Shown: piece by piece, positions 8,632-16,571 of the stretch | How the letters are laid out: every line of letters begins with the position of its first letter | Numbering within the stretch: the first letter of the stretch is position 1 | Assembly: GCF_014764505.1 (NCBI RefSeq) | Contig: NZ_JACXWX010000011.1 | Location: forward strand, 1 to 64,000 | Source of the DNA: Phormidium tenue FACHB-886 | GTDB lineage: Bacteria; Cyanobacteriota; Cyanobacteriia; Elainellales; Elainellaceae | Length of the DNA: 64,000 bases | Reading direction: 5' to 3' | The notes under the pieces: generated by a model | Told to the model about the DNA's origin: nothing | Databases searched by the model: none | Seen by the model: the letters and a program-made list of their open reading frames with translations, nothing else | Translations under genes and position numbers: made by a program

Positions 8632-10086
8632 TTAGGCAAGTTGAGTGAGTGCTTTGTGAAGCTCAACCATCGCCAGGGTGTCGAGCTGGCAGTAAGCCTT
8701 TAGATCCGCTATCAATTGGGCTTTTTGGTTTGGAGCGGGGCACAAAATCATCTTGTCCCAAATGGCTTGCGCCTGGTCACCACGCTGACAATTTAGAGCT
8801 TTGTAGCTTAAATTCGGAACCAGAACTGGCAAAACGTTTTTGATAGAGGTGGATCCTCGGAAAGCAGGATGTTTGTAGTGCTTCTTAAAAATATCCTCTA
8901 AGTCCCAAAGCCGAGTGGCGATCGATTCTAGGTGAATTGCATAAGCAGGGAAAGCTTGCGCCAATTTCCGCAACAAGCTGGCTTCAAAAGACTGGTGGTA
9001 GACCACTACAGAACCAATGGCAGTAATGTCTTGGGTCAATGCTGCAATCAGCGGAGGTCTCGGATCAGACGTGTCAGTGTGAAGATACTCTCGGTGTTCG
9101 ACATGCCCATTCTGGTAGAGGATGTGGCAGCTGTATTGAAAAGGGAATTGCTCGTATGGTTTCAACCTATCAAATCTAGGGATCGCAGGGTTTTGAGCTT
9201 CAAAATCAAAGAAGTGAATGGGATAAACAAGTTCGGCTAGACTGGCATCGATCGCCGCTTTGTCTACAACAGGCTGACCACTGAAGACGCTACTGACGTA
9301 GCTGCGCTGGTTATCTGATAGAAGGTAGTTCAATGGAAGTTCAGCGATCGCCAAAATTCCCTGACCGATCAACGCCTCTTTCTTTTTCCAGTCCAGGCGA
9401 GGAATCGTAAAGATGGAGATATCTGGAACGTGCTGCCAACAGTAACTTGTAAAAGGGCAAGGATTGGGATTGTCGCAGTGTTTGCCGATCGCCAGTGTAG
9501 GTTCTAAATTCTCGGCGAGAATAGCCTCAAATTGCTCAAGCTTGTTGGGTACTTCAGGCAGGAGCTGATCGACTTCTTCGGTGATGTCTGCGATTACAAA
9601 AAGGTCTGTTAGGTTGGGAAAGCAACAAGTCTGAGTATTGATATACATCAGCTTGGTTGCACCAATCGGTAGCCCTGCTCCGATCAAAACGTATTTTTGA
9701 AGGGCTAAATCCCACTGATGCTCATCTTTAATCTTGCTAGAGGATTTGACCTCAATTAATTCCCAGGTGCCCGTTGGAGTTTCCTGAAGAATGTCGCACC
9801 GAACGAACAAGCCATCGAAACTGAAGGCAGCTTCAAAAAGGCACGAGGCTCCGGTTGCGATCGCATCTTGAGTCGCTTGAAGAGCCTCTTTTCCGTTTCC
9901 CACAATCAATTGCCCATTAGGGAATTGCTGACGGGCGTAAAGCCCAACCTCTTCGCCTTGGTCGATGATGCGTTGCTGGACCGGGGAGAGAGCAGTGGCT
10001 CGGTGTGGCTCCTGCACTTCCAACCAAAGTTTCTTAAGGCACTGCAGCCCGCTCATAAAGTTGGATTTTGTCAGGAGGGCAGCCAT
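8632..10086 (-). CDS. DUF2779 protein: Cas4-like nuclease plus DnaQ-like domain
   Basis: This 484-residue protein matches the DUF2779 layout. The N-terminal half is a Cas4/RecB-like PD-(D/E)XK nuclease: Cys16 at the start, the catalytic-type LIEVKSSSK (about residue 112), and a cysteine cluster near residues 204-216 (CDNPNPCPFTSYC). Together these four cysteines could bind an iron-sulfur cluster. The C-terminal half looks like a DnaQ/RNase H-fold exonuclease, with FDFE near residue 295 and a late YCQLDTLAMV. The combination suggests DNA end processing. It is divergent from the M15-like gene across a 67-bp gap and lies inside the defence island. Confidence 0.75.
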   Translation of the reverse strand: MAALLTKSNFMSGLQCLKKLWLEVQEPHRATALSPVQQRIIDQGEEVGLYARQQFPNGQLIVGNGKEALQATQDAIATGASCLFEAAFSFDGLFVRCDILQETPTGTWELIEVKSSSKIKDEHQWDLALQKYVLIGAGLPIGATKLMYINTQTCCFPNLTDLFVIADITEEVDQLLPEVPNKLEQFEAILAENLEPTLAIGKHCDNPNPCPFTSYCWQHVPDISIFTIPRLDWKKKEALIGQGILAIAELPLNYLLSDNQRSYVSSVFSGQPVVDKAAIDASLAELVYPIHFFDFEAQNPAIPRFDRLKPYEQFPFQYSCHILYQNGHVEHREYLHTDTSDPRPPLIAALTQDITAIGSVVVYHQSFEASLLRKLAQAFPAYAIHLESIATRLWDLEDIFKKHYKHPAFRGSTSIKNVLPVLVPNLSYKALNCQRGDQAQAIWDKMILCPAPNQKAQLIADLKAYCQLDTLAMVELHKALTQLA

Positions 10087-10153
10087 ATTTTGTATCGTGG
10101 AATTTAGACTCTGTTCAGAGTTAGAATTCCCGATTCAGGAGACCAACGCTTGA

Positions 10154-10720
10154 ATGCATGAAATCTTGTTGGGAGAGTACCTGACTTTGCAGGAATTTTG
10201 CACTTGTACGCAAACGTACAGGAAGTATGCTGATCGCATTAATCCATATCCTGAAAATCCGGAAAAAACAATTCCAGCTCTAAAATCTCTCTGTGAACAT
10301 ATCCTTGACCCTGTGATTGTTCACTTTGGCAGAGAGCGGTTTCAGTTGACCTATGGGTTTTGCTCAAAGGATTTGAAGCGGTTTCTGGCTCAGAAAGACC
10401 CGGAGACAGGCATAAAGAATGGTCGGGTTGACCCAAGCAGAGATCAGCACATGGCACATGAGAAGAACCGAAATGGCAAGTATTACTGCGATCGCCTTGG
10501 TGCTGCCTGCGATTTTCGGATTATGGGAGTGGGGAGCGATCGCCTTGTGCAGTGGATTCTGGAACAGCAGTTACCGTTTGACTCGCTGTACTACTACGGG
10601 AGCGATCGACCAATTCACATTAGCTATACTCCTCAACAAAAGCGCAACGTTTGGGCATTTACAGATGGAGGAGTTCCGACCAGAAAGGGTATTGAGAGAT
10701 GGATTAACCCAGTGGAATAA
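10154..10720 (+). CDS. Peptidase M15-like (D-Ala-D-Ala carboxypeptidase fold) protein
   Basis: This 188-residue protein has the Peptidase_M15_3 pattern: an N-terminal LTLQEF segment, then zinc-ligand positions His99 (DQHMAHE), Asp120 (AACDFRI) and His155 (RPIHISY). Known family members cut peptidoglycan cross-links or peptides. There is no signal peptide, so the protein should stay in the cytoplasm, which is odd for a wall enzyme. It stands alone on the + strand between a DUF2779 nuclease and a NACHT gene. A role in defence, such as a phage-linked peptidase or a repurposed fold, is possible but inferred from context only. Confidence 0.65.
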   Translation: MHEILLGEYLTLQEFCTCTQTYRKYADRINPYPENPEKTIPALKSLCEHILDPVIVHFGRERFQLTYGFCSKDLKRFLAQKDPETGIKNGRVDPSRDQHMAHEKNRNGKYYCDRLGAACDFRIMGVGSDRLVQWILEQQLPFDSLYYYGSDRPIHISYTPQQKRNVWAFTDGGVPTRKGIERWINPVE

Positions 10721-10886
10721 CAGCTTTGCTAAGATCTGAACTCGTCTGGTAGAGCGGGTTCTGGAATTGCTGCTTAATTCATAGTCACTGCACAACAATC
10801 TTTTCAGGCTATTGAAAAGGTCTTTTAATTACGTGCATTCAACTCGACTAAATATAGAATCCACTCCAAGACAAATTTAAAGACAG

Positions 10887-13253
10887 TCAGGGCTGGCTTG
10901 TGCTGCACTTCACTAATCTCTGGGTGAGGGAAGAGAATCTCATTAACGACACCTCACCAATAAAACCTAAATATCCACCCCACAAAGGGAGCATTCCCTG
11001 AGGAGAAGAAGGAGTGAATTCAAGTTCGGAGTAACTTACCCATTCATCATTTCTTCGCCAACCCACTGTGTCGCCGAACTTTTCCCAAATTTCATCTCCT
11101 GGATAGTTGCCGTCTACCATAGCACCGCAGCTATGGTAAATCTCCTTCTGCACACTAAAGCCAAAGCAACCTTTGCTATAACTTACCCATAGTGTATCGA
11201 TAGCACTCAGTTCCTCACAGGGAAAGTTTCGTAGTTCCTCTGACTCCAACCACTGTCCCTCCTCTTTGCCGACAGTCGCAATCATTAGCCGATAAGTTTC
11301 CTGATCTGCTTCCTTCCACTGCTCATTTTTTAGGTGATTTTCCAGTTTGGTATAGCGCGAGGTTTGGATAGTTTGCTTGAGGGCCTCAAGCTCTAACTGT
11401 TCTGTTATTGATAAATCAACTCGCTTTGGAGTTTCCCGAAGCACCTGATGAGCTAAATCCACATGTTGCCGATTTATTGCTTCACGGATTAGATGGGTAG
11501 GATTCGCCAAACTGGCATAAAACAAAATTGTCGGTTTCCAGGCATCGACTCCTAATACCCCATAAAAAATCGATTCCTGCCGTAACCGTACCACTTCTGA
11601 TGCAGCTAGAAATTCTTGAAAACTGAGATGGGCAAATTCATAAATTCCCCCTTCCTTCTCCACCAGTAATTCACTCACCTGTACAATCTGCTCTAGAAGG
11701 GAATGGGCTGGGACATTCGGATCTCGTTCTGCCAGAGCAGTTGTTATCAATGCAAGTAGGTCATCCCGTTGGATCTGTTTGAAGCCTTGCTCATCTCGAC
11801 TGGCTCGTTGCATCATGGCTAACGCTACAACTTGCAGTATTTCTTGTCGCTGACTTAAAGAACTAAGTAACAGAGAAATGCCCTTTGCTCTCGGTCGGCG
11901 GTTGAGTTGCAGTTCACAAATATCTTGATATAGCTCAACTTTACGTTGGGGAAGTTCGGCCCCCTGTTTATCTCGATGAAACCGCGCCATCATGTTCAGC
12001 AGTAGAGCATTTCCCGAAATAGCTTTAAGTTCAGGACGAGATTCCAATTGCGCTAGCAGAGACGCTGCATTTTGTTTAGCCCGCTGCTTGACATCAGGAG
12101 TGTTGCGTCCACCTCTGGCGTAGCGTTCCTGGCAGGCATACCACTGTTCTACAAAGCGTCTGCGTTGCGTGTTGTCAAAATCTTCGATCCAAAAGCTAGC
12201 TGTTGGGCGTTGTGCTGTATAGTCTTTGCTGTAGGCAGTGGGGCGTGAGGTAATGATGAATACTGATTCACGGTAGTGGCGCATTTGCTGGCTAATCCAC
12301 TCACTCACGGCGTGCCGTTCTGCTTGAGGCACCTCATCAAAACCGTCCAACATTACCAATGCATTGCCCTGCTTCAACAAGCTACGCGCCCAGTTGGGAG
12401 GTACATTCAAGTCCTCTGCCTGTGGAAGACGCGGCAAATGGTAATCTGTCAATAATTTGGGTAAACTACCTGGATCTTCTGGTGGTAGTTTTTTTAACTC
12501 CTGCCAGCACCGGGTGAGATATAACAAAAACGGTACAAGTTTAGGAACACGATGTTTGCGATAGGCGTTTGCTCCGTATGTATAGGCAATGTGCTTCAGC
12601 AAGGTGGTTTTACCATAGCCACCCCAGGCACGAACGGCAATTTGGCGATAGGCTGAGTCTTGGTGCACACGTTGCAACAAATCCCAAATCAGCATAATGC
12701 GACACGCTTCGACTTCTTCCGCTGCGCTTTGGGAAAACTTTCCATATCCAGGCAATACTGAATCTGGGGAAAGTCTTAGGGGAACATAAACCTCTTGAAG
12801 CAGCGGTGTAAAAATACCGTCTTCGTGCTTCATGCCATCAGGATTATCTTCCTGACAGTCTAACCGCTGACACTTAAGATACCTAGCTTCAAAGCCGGAA
12901 AACTGCCATTTCAGAGCTTCATCTAAGCTAGTCAACCAATTGTTGAGGGCATCGGCATCCTGCTTGCCTTTCGCGGCATAAATCTCTGACAAGCGTTCGA
13001 CAAAGTTTTTACTATAAGCTGCCCATACTGCCGTTACGATTGTTACAGGAAACGTGAGAAGCACCAGCACCCACTCCTGCTTTAGCAGAAAGCTGAGAAA
13101 TAACCCCCCACTGCCACCCAAGGGCATCCATTGAATGAATGGTTGTACAATATGCCGTTGTACAAACCGCCGTTCAGAATTCGGTTTGGAGATCTCGGCT
13201 TGGGGTGGTGAGGTGGATGAAGTGTCGTTTACAGGCTCAGACGGTTCTGACAT
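10887..13253 (-). CDS. NACHT NTPase with C-terminal GUN4 domain
   Basis: This 788-residue protein combines three modules. Residues 48-80 form one or two membrane helices. Residues about 200-400 form a NACHT-type STAND NTPase with Walker A GGYGKTTLLK (211-220), Walker B VMLDGFDEVP (300-309) and a sensor-like FIITSRPTA. Residues 647-788 are a full GUN4 domain, with DQETYRLM, LWVSYSKGCFGFSVQKEIY, WEKFGDTVGWR and WVSYSELEF. Free-standing GUN4 binds porphyrins and stimulates Mg-chelatase. NACHT proteins act as intracellular sensors of stress or phage. Here GUN4 may be the ligand-sensing arm of a membrane-tethered switch. The position inside the island supports defence, but a tetrapyrrole-signalling role is also possible. 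Confidence 0.85.
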   Translation of the reverse strand: MSEPSEPVNDTSSTSPPQAEISKPNSERRFVQRHIVQPFIQWMPLGGSGGLFLSFLLKQEWVLVLLTFPVTIVTAVWAAYSKNFVERLSEIYAAKGKQDADALNNWLTSLDEALKWQFSGFEARYLKCQRLDCQEDNPDGMKHEDGIFTPLLQEVYVPLRLSPDSVLPGYGKFSQSAAEEVEACRIMLIWDLLQRVHQDSAYRQIAVRAWGGYGKTTLLKHIAYTYGANAYRKHRVPKLVPFLLYLTRCWQELKKLPPEDPGSLPKLLTDYHLPRLPQAEDLNVPPNWARSLLKQGNALVMLDGFDEVPQAERHAVSEWISQQMRHYRESVFIITSRPTAYSKDYTAQRPTASFWIEDFDNTQRRRFVEQWYACQERYARGGRNTPDVKQRAKQNAASLLAQLESRPELKAISGNALLLNMMARFHRDKQGAELPQRKVELYQDICELQLNRRPRAKGISLLLSSLSQRQEILQVVALAMMQRASRDEQGFKQIQRDDLLALITTALAERDPNVPAHSLLEQIVQVSELLVEKEGGIYEFAHLSFQEFLAASEVVRLRQESIFYGVLGVDAWKPTILFYASLANPTHLIREAINRQHVDLAHQVLRETPKRVDLSITEQLELEALKQTIQTSRYTKLENHLKNEQWKEADQETYRLMIATVGKEEGQWLESEELRNFPCEELSAIDTLWVSYSKGCFGFSVQKEIYHSCGAMVDGNYPGDEIWEKFGDTVGWRRNDEWVSYSELEFTPSSPQGMLPLWGGYLGFIGEVSLMRFSSLTQRLVKCSTSQP

Positions 13254-13372
13254 GGCGTAAAGTGAAGAAATCTTCCTAATTCTGTCTTAAGAAACCAGCG
13301 TATGCCTACAGACAAAAAACGTTAGCACTTCTAGGCATGAGTCTAAGAGGGAGGGTTTATTGTAGGCATTGT

Positions 13373-15427
13373 TCATTCCACTTGTCTTGCTCTAATAGCC
13401 GATCGCACAAGCTTCACCCGATAAGGATCAGCATCTTTCCTCCACACCACACGATGCCCTTTCAATTCAGCACAATGCTCCTCTAGGCATTTTTGCCAGC
13501 CACGAATGTCATAAATCAAGCGCAAATCATCCAGCAGTCCCCATCCTTCCTCCTGCCGCGTCAGCTTTGCGAACTTCTCATATAGAGGATAGTCAGTTGT
13601 CACCATTGAATCTTTCTGGTGCAGTAGGGGTGGATTGTCGTTAGGGTCATAATCACGGTAATGGACGTGAAGATCTCGCAGGTCGATCTCCATACTGGTG
13701 TGCAAAGCAGGATGAGGATCGATGTCAAAATTTGGATAGAACAGATAGGAAATCTTGGGTTTCCGGAAGTGGAACTTGACGACATTGGCTTCCTGGGGGC
13801 GACCGATCGTGCGAGAGGCGCAACCTTCGTAGAGCCTAAGTAGCGGATCAAGTGCCTCGATCGCTGACACATGCACCCACAGTGAATTTGGTCGCTTCTG
13901 CCCGATCGCACTACTTTTGCAGCGTTCCTCGACCACCTCTAGATTGCCTAAGCTCATCAGCATGAGGTCTGCCGCAGCGCAGGCTTGCTGGTAGCCTCCA
14001 AACAGGCTCTTAATGTCGTTCTGAACCACAGGTGTCAAATCCCGAAGCTTGGGACGACGACCAAAATGGCTTAACGCCAAATAAACCAACAGGTCTTGAC
14101 GACGGCGATCGCTAATTTCATCCCATTCTTGCGGATTTGTGGCTTGCAGGACGATCTGGAATGCCCGCCGAAGATTGCCAAATTCCGTACTGAGTGCTTC
14201 TGTCTCAGGCAGTTCCTCTAGGGTTGGTAGTCGTCCCCGCTCCGTAAAGAATGCCATCAATGGAGTGAGCAGTTCTTTGTAATCTTCAAACCGCTTATTT
14301 GCCAGTTGAACTTTAGGGACAGAGACGCGCGATCGAAACCGCGATGCCCGAAAACTCTGTGCCTGTGCCTCGTCCCGAAAAACGAAATAGATCCCTAACG
14401 CCGCCGGAACTGCATCGACCCCAAGTACCTGGTCAATGTAAATCTTCAGTTCCTCTTGGTCATAGTATTTTTGAAAAGTATTGCGGCTTGTGATCACCCC
14501 ATCCCCATAGGCAATCTGGCTATTCCCCTGTGCAATGAGAACTTGGGCTGCCACAATTAGCACCTGCCCAGTTAGCTCCCAGGCTTTAATCAAAGCCTCA
14601 CGCCGCTCTGCTTGAGCCTCAATCACATTGATGATGTATCCCAGGTTGACAACATCCGCAGCGACTAAGGGCGAATCTGGACGGTAGTAGGGGTCCCAAC
14701 CAGCACTCTCATAGCCCAGTTTGCCCACCCGTTCCAGATCTCCGCCCTGCCCGCATCCGTAGTCAAAGAAGGTCGTGGTCTGGTTCAGCAGCCCTGCCTC
14801 TAATGCCAAACGTACAGGTTTAGAGAAGTCGTTGCGGCTGATGGCTGCTTTATGGCGATCGATCTTGACCTGGGTAGGCTGGGCGTTGAGGAGCGATCGA
14901 TGGATCAGAGTGTGCCCTTGAAACGCAACTTTGAATTGGGCTAAGCGTTTCTCCCACGCCAAGCGTGTTCCGATCGCCCTCGGATTATCCAGTAGCCCCA
15001 AAGCTTCCTCCTGACGAGTGAGGGCAGCGAATTGCTGGTAGTGGGGATAATCAGTCGCGACAAAGGTTTCCTTCCGATGAAGAATAAAGGGGTTGCCTGC
15101 CTCACTGTAATCTCGATAGTTCACTTCACGGCTTTGCAGATTCACCTGAATGCTGGACTGAAGCGCAGGGTGCGGATCGCTATCAAACTCTGGGTATAAG
15201 AGGTAGGAGATGCTCGGCTTTTCCAGATTGAATTTAACGAGTGTGATCCCCTCTGGGCGGGAGGCAATCTCTCTGGCTTCACTCTCGTACTCTTGGAGAA
15301 GCGGGTCTAATGATTCTAGGGCTGAGACGTGGACGTATAAGGCATCCGGCAGAAGCTTACCCACCTTGCTGCGCTGGCAGGTAACGGCGATCGCACTAAA
15401 GTCATCAAGGCTACAAAACATCCGCAA
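13373..15427 (-). CDS. DNA phosphorothioation-associated methyltransferase-like protein
   Basis: This 684-residue protein resembles the family annotated as a DNA phosphorothioation-associated putative methyltransferase. A SAM-binding glycine motif, FFDYGCGQGGDLERV, lies near residue 222, followed by an acidic strand end (GWDPYYRP). The first 185 residues and the last 190 are homologous to each other: each has HVSALESLDPLL/HVSAIEALDPLL, a YLLYPEFD/YLFYPNFD box, DPHPAL, NYRDY/HYRDY and LTRQEE. The methyltransferase core is thus flanked by two copies of one module, possibly DNA-binding arms. It diverges from sspB across about 150 bp. Its target base and its effect on phosphorothioation are unknown. 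Confidence 0.8.
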   Translation of the reverse strand: MRMFCSLDDFSAIAVTCQRSKVGKLLPDALYVHVSALESLDPLLQEYESEAREIASRPEGITLVKFNLEKPSISYLLYPEFDSDPHPALQSSIQVNLQSREVNYRDYSEAGNPFILHRKETFVATDYPHYQQFAALTRQEEALGLLDNPRAIGTRLAWEKRLAQFKVAFQGHTLIHRSLLNAQPTQVKIDRHKAAISRNDFSKPVRLALEAGLLNQTTTFFDYGCGQGGDLERVGKLGYESAGWDPYYRPDSPLVAADVVNLGYIINVIEAQAERREALIKAWELTGQVLIVAAQVLIAQGNSQIAYGDGVITSRNTFQKYYDQEELKIYIDQVLGVDAVPAALGIYFVFRDEAQAQSFRASRFRSRVSVPKVQLANKRFEDYKELLTPLMAFFTERGRLPTLEELPETEALSTEFGNLRRAFQIVLQATNPQEWDEISDRRRQDLLVYLALSHFGRRPKLRDLTPVVQNDIKSLFGGYQQACAAADLMLMSLGNLEVVEERCKSSAIGQKRPNSLWVHVSAIEALDPLLRLYEGCASRTIGRPQEANVVKFHFRKPKISYLFYPNFDIDPHPALHTSMEIDLRDLHVHYRDYDPNDNPPLLHQKDSMVTTDYPLYEKFAKLTRQEEGWGLLDDLRLIYDIRGWQKCLEEHCAELKGHRVVWRKDADPYRVKLVRSAIRARQVE

Positions 15428-15567
15428 AAGACTTCATCTGCCTAAGTCGCAATTTGAACCCATTATGCTACTGACCTTAGACGGTTGATCACTTTGTGCG
15501 CTTCATTATTCTGCGCCATCCCTGTTAATTAAGGACAATTAAGCTCCTCCCCCTATATATGGAGTAG

Positions 15568-15578
15568 CATAATAGGTG
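15568..15578 (+). promoter_or_regulatory. Candidate operator CATAATAGGTG upstream of sspB
   Basis: This is an exact 11-bp match to the motif upstream of the DUF262-HNH operon (8309-8319). It sits in the divergent gap between the methyltransferase and sspB. A TATATA box lies just upstream, and an imperfect inverted repeat (gctcctcc / ggagtagc) surrounds it. The AGGTG at its end can serve as ribosome-binding site for the ATG at 15585, so the motif may overlap translation signals. Confidence 0.4.
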
Positions 15579-15584
15579 CACGCT

Positions 15585-16571
15585 ATGGCTGGGGCTTTCC
15601 AGTACGCTCTGAATCGTAGAAAATGGGTACATTCGTTCTATAAAATTATGGCGGTAGAGCAAGCGAATCGCAATACAGATACCAATGGCAATTCTAAAGC
15701 CATCGTCTTTGCTCGTCATGAAACGTTTCATCCCCGCTTTGGTTGGTTGAAGAAGGGTTTTGATCGTGCCTCTATCGATTCGGAGATTTTCTTAAGGGAG
15801 GATGCCCCTGTTCGGCTCGGCGTGGGAAAGAACATGGTGCGCTCCATTCGGTACTGGTGTTCTGCTTTTAAGCTGCTGAAGGATGACCAGCCGACAGAAT
15901 TTGGTCAGCAACTTTTGGGGCAGGAAGGCTGGGACTCTTATCTAGAAGATCCTGCCTCTCTCTGGCTGCTGCACTGGAAATTGCTAGAAGCGCCTAACTT
16001 GGCAACTGCCTGGGATGTTGCCTTCAACTATTTTCGCCAGGTCGAGTTTACGACTGAAGATTTGTTCTACCAGCTTTGCGAGTACCGCGATCGCGAAGCT
16101 CCCCGTATTTCTGAATCTTCACTCAGAAAGGATGTGAGTTGCATTTTGCGGATGTATGTCGTGCAACCCAGTGGTAAGGCTCAAATCAGCGAAGATTCAC
16201 TGGATTGCCCATTTACGGAACTGGGGTTGATTCACACGGCAGGGGATTCACGGCACTATATGTTTCGGGTTGGGCAGAAGCCAAGCTTATCCCCAGAAAT
16301 TGTGGTTTACGCTTGCTTAGAGCATCATGCTCGAACAGGTAGCCCCGCCAAAACGATTCCGATTGCCAATTTGCTCTACGACCTCGGTAGCCCAGGACTC
16401 GTATTTAAGTTGACCGAGAGTGCCATCTGCGACGCGATCGAAGTCGTAGCCCGACGACGGGATCAAATTCGGCTCTCTGATGCAGCCGGAAAGCTGCAAT
16501 TTTCCTTTGAAGGGGAGCCACTGAGCCTAGCAGCGGCTATCTTAGACGGGTACTATCGGTCGGGAAGGTGA
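15585..16571 (+). CDS. sspB: Phosphorothioation protein SspB (DUF4007)
   Basis: SspB is the DUF4007 protein of Ssp phosphorothioation systems and is reported to nick DNA where sulfur is inserted. The family match begins near residue 38 with FARHETFHPRFGWLKKGFD, followed by FLREDAPVRLGVGKNMVRSI, and runs to the end of about 328 residues. Possible starts are GTG 15576, ATG 15585 (preferred, AGGTG six bases upstream) and ATG 15648 (no ribosome-binding site). The stop overlaps the sspC GTG by 4 bp, so the two are coupled. It opens the long + strand ssp operon. Confidence 0.85.
   Translation: MAGAFQYALNRRKWVHSFYKIMAVEQANRNTDTNGNSKAIVFARHETFHPRFGWLKKGFDRASIDSEIFLREDAPVRLGVGKNMVRSIRYWCSAFKLLKDDQPTEFGQQLLGQEGWDSYLEDPASLWLLHWKLLEAPNLATAWDVAFNYFRQVEFTTEDLFYQLCEYRDREAPRISESSLRKDVSCILRMYVVQPSGKAQISEDSLDCPFTELGLIHTAGDSRHYMFRVGQKPSLSPEIVVYACLEHHARTGSPAKTIPIANLLYDLGSPGLVFKLTESAICDAIEVVARRRDQIRLSDAAGKLQFSFEGEPLSLAAAILDGYYRSGR

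Noticed and set aside
10887-13253. Simple assignment of the GUN4 protein to chlorophyll synthesis
   Set aside because: Free GUN4 regulators are small and lack NACHT and membrane parts. No pigment genes are nearby.
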